Below are positions 59,527 to 64,000 of a DNA stretch of 64,000 nt, in pieces. Origin of the DNA: Rhynchonema sp. JSB1_4 (Eukaryota; Nematoda; Chromadorea; Monhysterida; Xyalidae); NCBI GenBank assembly GCA_030248065.1, contig JASAMV010003005.1, positions 62,001 through 126,000 of the forward strand. Direction: 5' to 3'. How positions within the stretch are numbered: the stretch's first letter is position 1; each line of letters opens with the position of its first letter. The notes beneath the pieces are model-generated. The model made no database searches. It saw only the letters and a program-made list of their open reading frames with translations, and was not told where the DNA came from. The position numbers and the translations under genes are program-made.

Positions 59527-60219
59527 CTGTATCGTGGCTTTCGCAAGTTAATCAAAAAAGTGCAGTAAAGCATGTGGTATTTATTTTCCGTTCATTAAAA
59601 TAATTGTCACCTAGGGTGATCGAGCAACTGCGGAAGCCTTTGATGAGGCTGGACCTCGGCTGTTGTTGCACCTTGAGAGATGTATTATATCCAGTTTAAT
59701 GCTCAAACCTGTGCTTCCAATGTGCTGAATAAGGATAGCTTTTCAATTGAATTCGAGTTCCAAACTTCTCCAAATATCGAACTTTTGTGCCACTTTACTG
59801 GAAAGCACTATTCTCTTTTTTATGCTCGGAGCATATTTCTCTCTTGTATGTATCGTCATTTTATATCGTGCAGCGTTCAAAGGTTGGAAAGGGCTGGCCA
59901 ACACGCTTAAAGTTTCCCAAGTCCGGCTGAGAAATTGACTGTCAAACGGTCAAGATGACTTTCATGGCACATTGTGTTGTCAAACTGAGACGAAAGGCTC
60001 ACTTATCGAAATTTTGACCAATGCGCGAATTGGACTTCGTGATTTATTTACAGGACAGCGAGTGGCAACCATGTGTGTATCAAATTTCGGTGAACGGAAT
60101 GTGTTGATGTCACAATGTTTCTTCCGCGAGATTCTATTCATTCTAACATCTTCCTTTATCACCGATTTGAGACCTTTCCCTTTGCTCTACATCAATCGTG
60201 ACCATTCCATCTTATCATC

Positions 60220-62370
60220 ATGTTCGCAACTAACACAAAGGAGACCCGCATCAGCAACAGAAACACTGAAATGAAGGACGTGAAAAATGCAAAGAAACCG
60301 ACCCCCTCGCTTCATTGCGAGGAAGGGTCCGAATGTTGTGGTAAGTGTGGTTGACGCAAAAGGAGTAAAAATACCAGTTGAGTTCATCAATTTGGAGCAT
60401 CTTATCGAAAAAAGAACCTTCGTTGGCTTCACATACTGAATTTGATTAACATGCAGCTGGAGTGACAGGATGAAACTTGGTAATCGGATTGCATCAGACC
60501 GGCTTCGGTCACGTGAGAACTCCGACTTGAAGCGATAAAAGATTTAGTGGAGCCATTAATTTCCACCACAGCGTAAAAGTGCGTTGTTCATTTTTGGCCT
60601 GCGAACAATTTGCGGTGGTCGAAATTTAGTGGTACCAGGAGCATGGGACTGACGATATCCGGGTGCACCTGTCCCATTTGGGGAAACAGGTTTAAACTTG
60701 CCAGACAAAAACGTGCTGTGCAACTCATGGTGGGTACATATCTCGACAGTTGATTGAAAGTACGTTAAAAATTCCATCTGAAACTGACACATGATTTTCG
60801 ATAATGATCAAAATTAATTTTTGCGGTTCAACCCACGTTCAGCTGCTGCTATGTAATTTCAACGAGCAGAACTGAAACATCTGCTGCAGCTGGCACCCAC
60901 GGTCACGTTCATGGCGGGCCGTCGACAAACTCGAACAAAGTGACAGCGTTGGCCCACCAGTTCTTGGTCACCGCCCTGCTCACTGTGTTCTGCTATTCAA
61001 TTCGCTACGAACCTCGAACCGACACGTACACAGCATCGTGCGCAGCCTGCGAAACTGTGTGTCAGGTATGTTTATGGCTATACATTGTTTCTGTGGAATA
61101 ACATACCGGTTTGACAGGTTTAGAGCAATTTCAGGCACTGATCGAAGCGTGCTTGAGTCACGGTTGGGCCCAAGTTGCAACAGTCATAAAGAAATTGTAT
61201 TTGCACGCCACACCCATCTCGATGATCGACATTTGCGGACCGACGAACACCCCAACGAAATACGGAGTCTTCCCCATCGCAATCTACCACGTGAAACACA
61301 TCTGCAAGATTTCTCTTCAGAAACTAGGTCTAAATGGATCGTTGGGAAAACGTCGACTGAACAACCTCAACCACTACAAGACGTATCCAACACTGTCGAA
61401 TGGGGTTATGGTTAGTTAGCATTCTTAACTTTCATTAGTTTTTTGGTGCAAATATTTGATCAAAGTTTCAGAAACAAATGTGCTTCTATTCATCACAATT
61501 GGCAGAGGCAAACTTTGTGGAACTGATCCCGCGACTGTTTAATACAACAGACCTTGAACCGGAAGCAGAACTGATTTCGAACGCGGATGTAATAGCTGCA
61601 ATTCAAGTGAGTCGGTTTGTTTGATTACGATCAGCCTTAATTGGCATAAATGACCTGATTTGTTGCCACTGTTCAGCGATTGCAACGAGAGAGCGACGGA
61701 GGATCCGAATGGTCGCTCCCTGTGACCTCCACCGCCATCAGCGACACCGATCTGCTGTTGTCCACAGGCTGTCAACTGATCGTTCGGGTCATGGTTGAGG
61801 ACGTGTCTTGCAGTGACCGAGTTGTCGATGGAGTTTTGTGCGAGATCAAGATTGAAGGTTAGTAGAACAGACTGTTCCAGACAGTGCTAGACAAACGCAA
61901 GAAAGAATGCACAGGCATCAACGAGCACAGTCTACAGCTGGTGCGTGCGGACACAACGAGCTACCTCATGTTGTACATGGGTTCTCAGGATGAAACCGAA
62001 GAATGTGCTGCCGCAGTCCGACAGTCATTGTATTACAGGGAATGTAAGTCATTGTGCTCTTTCATTCGAATACCAAGTACATACCACATACCACTACAAA
62101 ACAAAGTGCGCTTGTAAATGTTTGACGTGTACTGGAAGCTATATTGCAGTCAACCGAAGAATCGGTGTGTTGAGTGCCCAAAAGTGGAAGGAGCACCTTG
62201 ACAGAGGGTATCTCGAAAATGATCGAATCGCCTATCTATATCTGAGAAGACACGTCGCTGTCAAATATCGACCAGACCTGCTGTCGCTGATGCAACATCA
62301 CCAAACAATCGACTGCATTCAGAACACACCCTTATTGAGCGACGACGAAACGCAACTGGATGATGAATAA
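60220..62370 (+). CDS. Unrecognised 7-exon protein (422 aa model)
   Basis: Exons 60220-60340, 60890-61065, 61135-61410, 61472-61606, 61677-61857, 61885-62043 and 62150-62370. All are GT-AG and phases close. The N-terminus is polar (MFATNTKETRISNRNTEMKD). One hydrophobic stretch near residue 65 (FLVTALLTVFCYS) is followed by a Cys cluster (ASCAACETVCQ). Then come a segment with TKYGVFPIAIYHVKHICKIS, an acidic/polar middle, a stretch with PH-domain-like patterning (HSLQLVRADTTSYLMLYMGS), a basic helix (DRGYLENDRIAYLYLRRHVA) and an acidic tail (LLSDDETQLDDE). I do not recognise the family; the PH resemblance is only a pattern of hydrophobics. Earlier exons upstream of 60220 cannot be excluded, so the start is provisional. 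Confidence 0.7.
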
Positions 62371-62520
62371 GTGACCGAACGTGGCAAGAACAAAATTGAC
62401 TCGAGTACTAAACCGATCAATGATTATAGTAAATTGTATGTCGGAAAACGGGTGATATTTTACAGGGTTAGATAATCAAACGCATAACAATTGTGAAACG
62501 ATTCCGAAAGGCAAAGGGAA

Positions 62521-62632
62521 AGGTGCTCCCCTTCAGCGATCACTTTGGTGGAATTGATCACGAACACATACACACTCACGCGTGTGCCAGTATAAAACAA
62601 TATATAACTAGTGAGCGCTGAAGGGAGTTACC
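62521..62632. repeat. Short inverted-repeat element
   Basis: The stretch ggtgctccccttcagcgatc at the left is mirrored by gcgctgaagggagttacc at the right with a few mismatches; the arms are about 23 bp around an 65-bp interior containing tataaaacaatatata. Probably a tiny MITE downstream of the preceding gene. Confidence 0.5.
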
Positions 62633-62649
62633 AATTGAACTCAGAGACC

Positions 62650-62795
62650 ACTGATTTTCTGACTTCATGGCAATACGCCTGATTCTACTGGATTGTTTAG
62701 CGCGATATTTTAAAAACCACTGATTTTCTGGCTTCATGACAATACCGTAATGTACAAAGACTGATTCTGACGGATTGTTTAGTGCCAGATAAAAT
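62650..62795. repeat. Diverged direct duplication (~70 bp unit)
   Basis: The block accactgattttctgacttc...attctactggattgtttagcg is repeated just downstream as accactgattttctggcttc...attctgacggattgtttagtg, with an insertion between its halves. A local tandem duplication without coding content. Confidence 0.5.
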
Positions 62796-63130
62796 GATAT
62801 TACTGTATGTTCAACGTTTATTATTTCGTGATGAATTATACGTTTGAAATGGATTATACAAACACATAGGTTCAGAGTGGTACCGCGCCTAAGGTGCTTT
62901 CACATAGCATGCGGGTTGCGGGTCGTGACCTGGCCACAACCCACATTTTTTGTCCTTTCACGTAGTAAAATGCGGAACAAGATTCTCCGGGCCTCAACAA
63001 GATTCCAATTGGGAATGTCAATGAATAACAATGATTAGCTGAACAAAAGAACTGTAATATAACATACCGAATTGCAACAACACGGCACTGATTCGGAACT
63101 AAATGCACAAGCCAAAAATAAAGGGAGCTG

Positions 63131-63772
63131 TACTCCGAGAAAGACGGCTGGACTCCGAGAAAGACGGCTGTACTCCGAGAAAGACGGCTGTACTCCGAGA
63201 AAGACGGCTGGACTCCGAGAAAGACGGCTGTACTCCGAGAAAGACGGCTGTACTCCGAGAAAGACGGCTGTACTCCGAGAAAGATGGCTGTACTCCGAGA
63301 AAGACGGCTGTACTCCGAGAAAGACGGCTGTACTCCGAGAAAGACGGCTGTACTTCGAGAAAGACGGCTGTACTCCGAGAAAGACGGCTGTACTCCGAGA
63401 AAGACGGCTGTACTCCGAGAAAGACGGCTGTACTCCGAGAAAGACGGCTGTACTCCGAGAAAGACGGCTGTACTCCGAGAAAGACGGCTGTGCTCCGAGA
63501 AAGACGGCTGTACTCCGAGAAAGACGGCTGTACTCCGAGAAAGACGGCTGTACTCCGAGAAAGACGGCTGTACTCCGAGAAAGGCGGCTGTACTCCGAGA
63601 AAGACGGCCGTACTCCGAGAAAGACGGCTGTACTCCCGAGAAAGACGGCTGTACTCCGAGAAAGACGGCTGTACTCCGAGAAAGACGGCTGTACTCCGAG
63701 AAAGGCGGCTGTACTCCGAGAAAGACGGCCGTACTCCGAGAAAGACGGCTGTACTCCCGAGAAAGACGGCTG
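63131..63772. repeat. Minisatellite, 32 units of 20 bp
   Basis: Tandem array of the unit tactccgagaaagacggctg, nearly invariant. Two units carry an extra C (tactcccgag), near 63636 and 63757, exactly 121 bp apart and each preceded by the same variants (ggcggctg, ggccg). A six-unit block has therefore been duplicated inside the array. Because 20 is not a multiple of three, every reading frame repeats every 60 bp, and long ORFs of 172-266 codons exist on both strands. These are repeat artefacts rather than demonstrated genes. Confidence 0.9.
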
Positions 63773-64000
63773 TTGTCGCGACTGTGGAGCTGTGTAGTAT
63801 AGTGTGTGTTGTGTGTTCTCTCTTAACTGTTGTCACAACAAATATTGAGCTTCAAGTTTTAGCTAGTTCAAGTTTTATTTTAAGATCCGTAAATTGGTGT
63901 TAGAAAAGGTACGAAAAGGTTGGGGAAATATGAGACACTCAAAGGAGAGAATGAAAATCAAAACTAAACATGCAGTCAGAATAAGATGCGCTCTTGCGCG

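Noticed and set aside
63103..63903. Long Arg/Lys/Glu-rich ORFs (up to 266 codons)
   Set aside because: Generated by a 20-bp tandem repeat open in several frames on both strands; no independent evidence of coding.

Overview
The window is nuclear DNA from a bilaterian animal. It has spliced genes with GT-AG introns mostly of about 40-100 bp, a eukaryotic tRNA, many small inverted-repeat transposons, and animal gene families: a nicotinic acetylcholine receptor, a K2P potassium channel, ionotropic-receptor-like proteins, an unconventional myosin and an SLC35A nucleotide-sugar transporter. The ionotropic-receptor-like proteins with a Cys-x-x-Pro-Gly motif near the N-terminus, together with the K2P and alpha-type receptor genes, suggest an ecdysozoan, possibly a nematode-like animal. 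The species cannot be named from sequence alone. No database search was run; exon models were built by eye from splice signals, codon phase and family motifs.

Layout. 0-1.4 kb: 5' part of an SLC35A-type transporter (minus strand, runs off the left edge). 2.5-4.7 kb: four inverted-repeat elements, one flanked by TTAA. 6.0-10.3 kb: a complete 12-exon alpha-type nicotinic receptor (minus, 487 aa) with a tRNA-Gly(UCC) on the opposite strand inside an intron. 11.8-12.6 kb: a decayed DDE transposase. 16.9-17.8 kb: an element with TAA target-site duplication built of many copies of its own ends. 18.3-25.8 kb: one intronless (plus) and two 7-exon (minus) ionotropic-receptor-like genes; an intron of one of them holds a 1.1 kb near-perfect palindrome and two copies of a smaller palindromic element.

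26.6-39.3 kb: a 25-exon divergent myosin (minus, 1248 aa model) with an N-terminal coiled coil, a motor with altered nucleotide-binding motifs and a C-terminal SH3-like domain. Its ninth intron is about 6.1 kb and contains two intact intronless receptor-like genes, a third broken by one in-frame stop, and a relic of a fourth, all on the myosin strand. 39.4-55.2 kb is gene-poor: I recognise only a doubtful 66-codon ORF. 55.3-57.6 kb: a 6-exon K2P channel (plus, 489 aa). 58.8-59.5 kb: a broken, unidentified coding stretch. 60.2-62.4 kb: a 7-exon gene of unknown family (plus, 422 aa model). 62.5-63.8 kb: small repeats and a 32-unit, 20-bp minisatellite.

Most recognisable genes encode neuronal or sensory membrane proteins, but nothing shows they form a pathway. 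The most unusual feature is the receptor-like family itself: it keeps the two ligand-binding lobes and three membrane helices of ionotropic glutamate receptors, but shows no pore loop between the first two helices. It occurs here in two architectures (intronless and 7-exon), in seven copies of which three are damaged.
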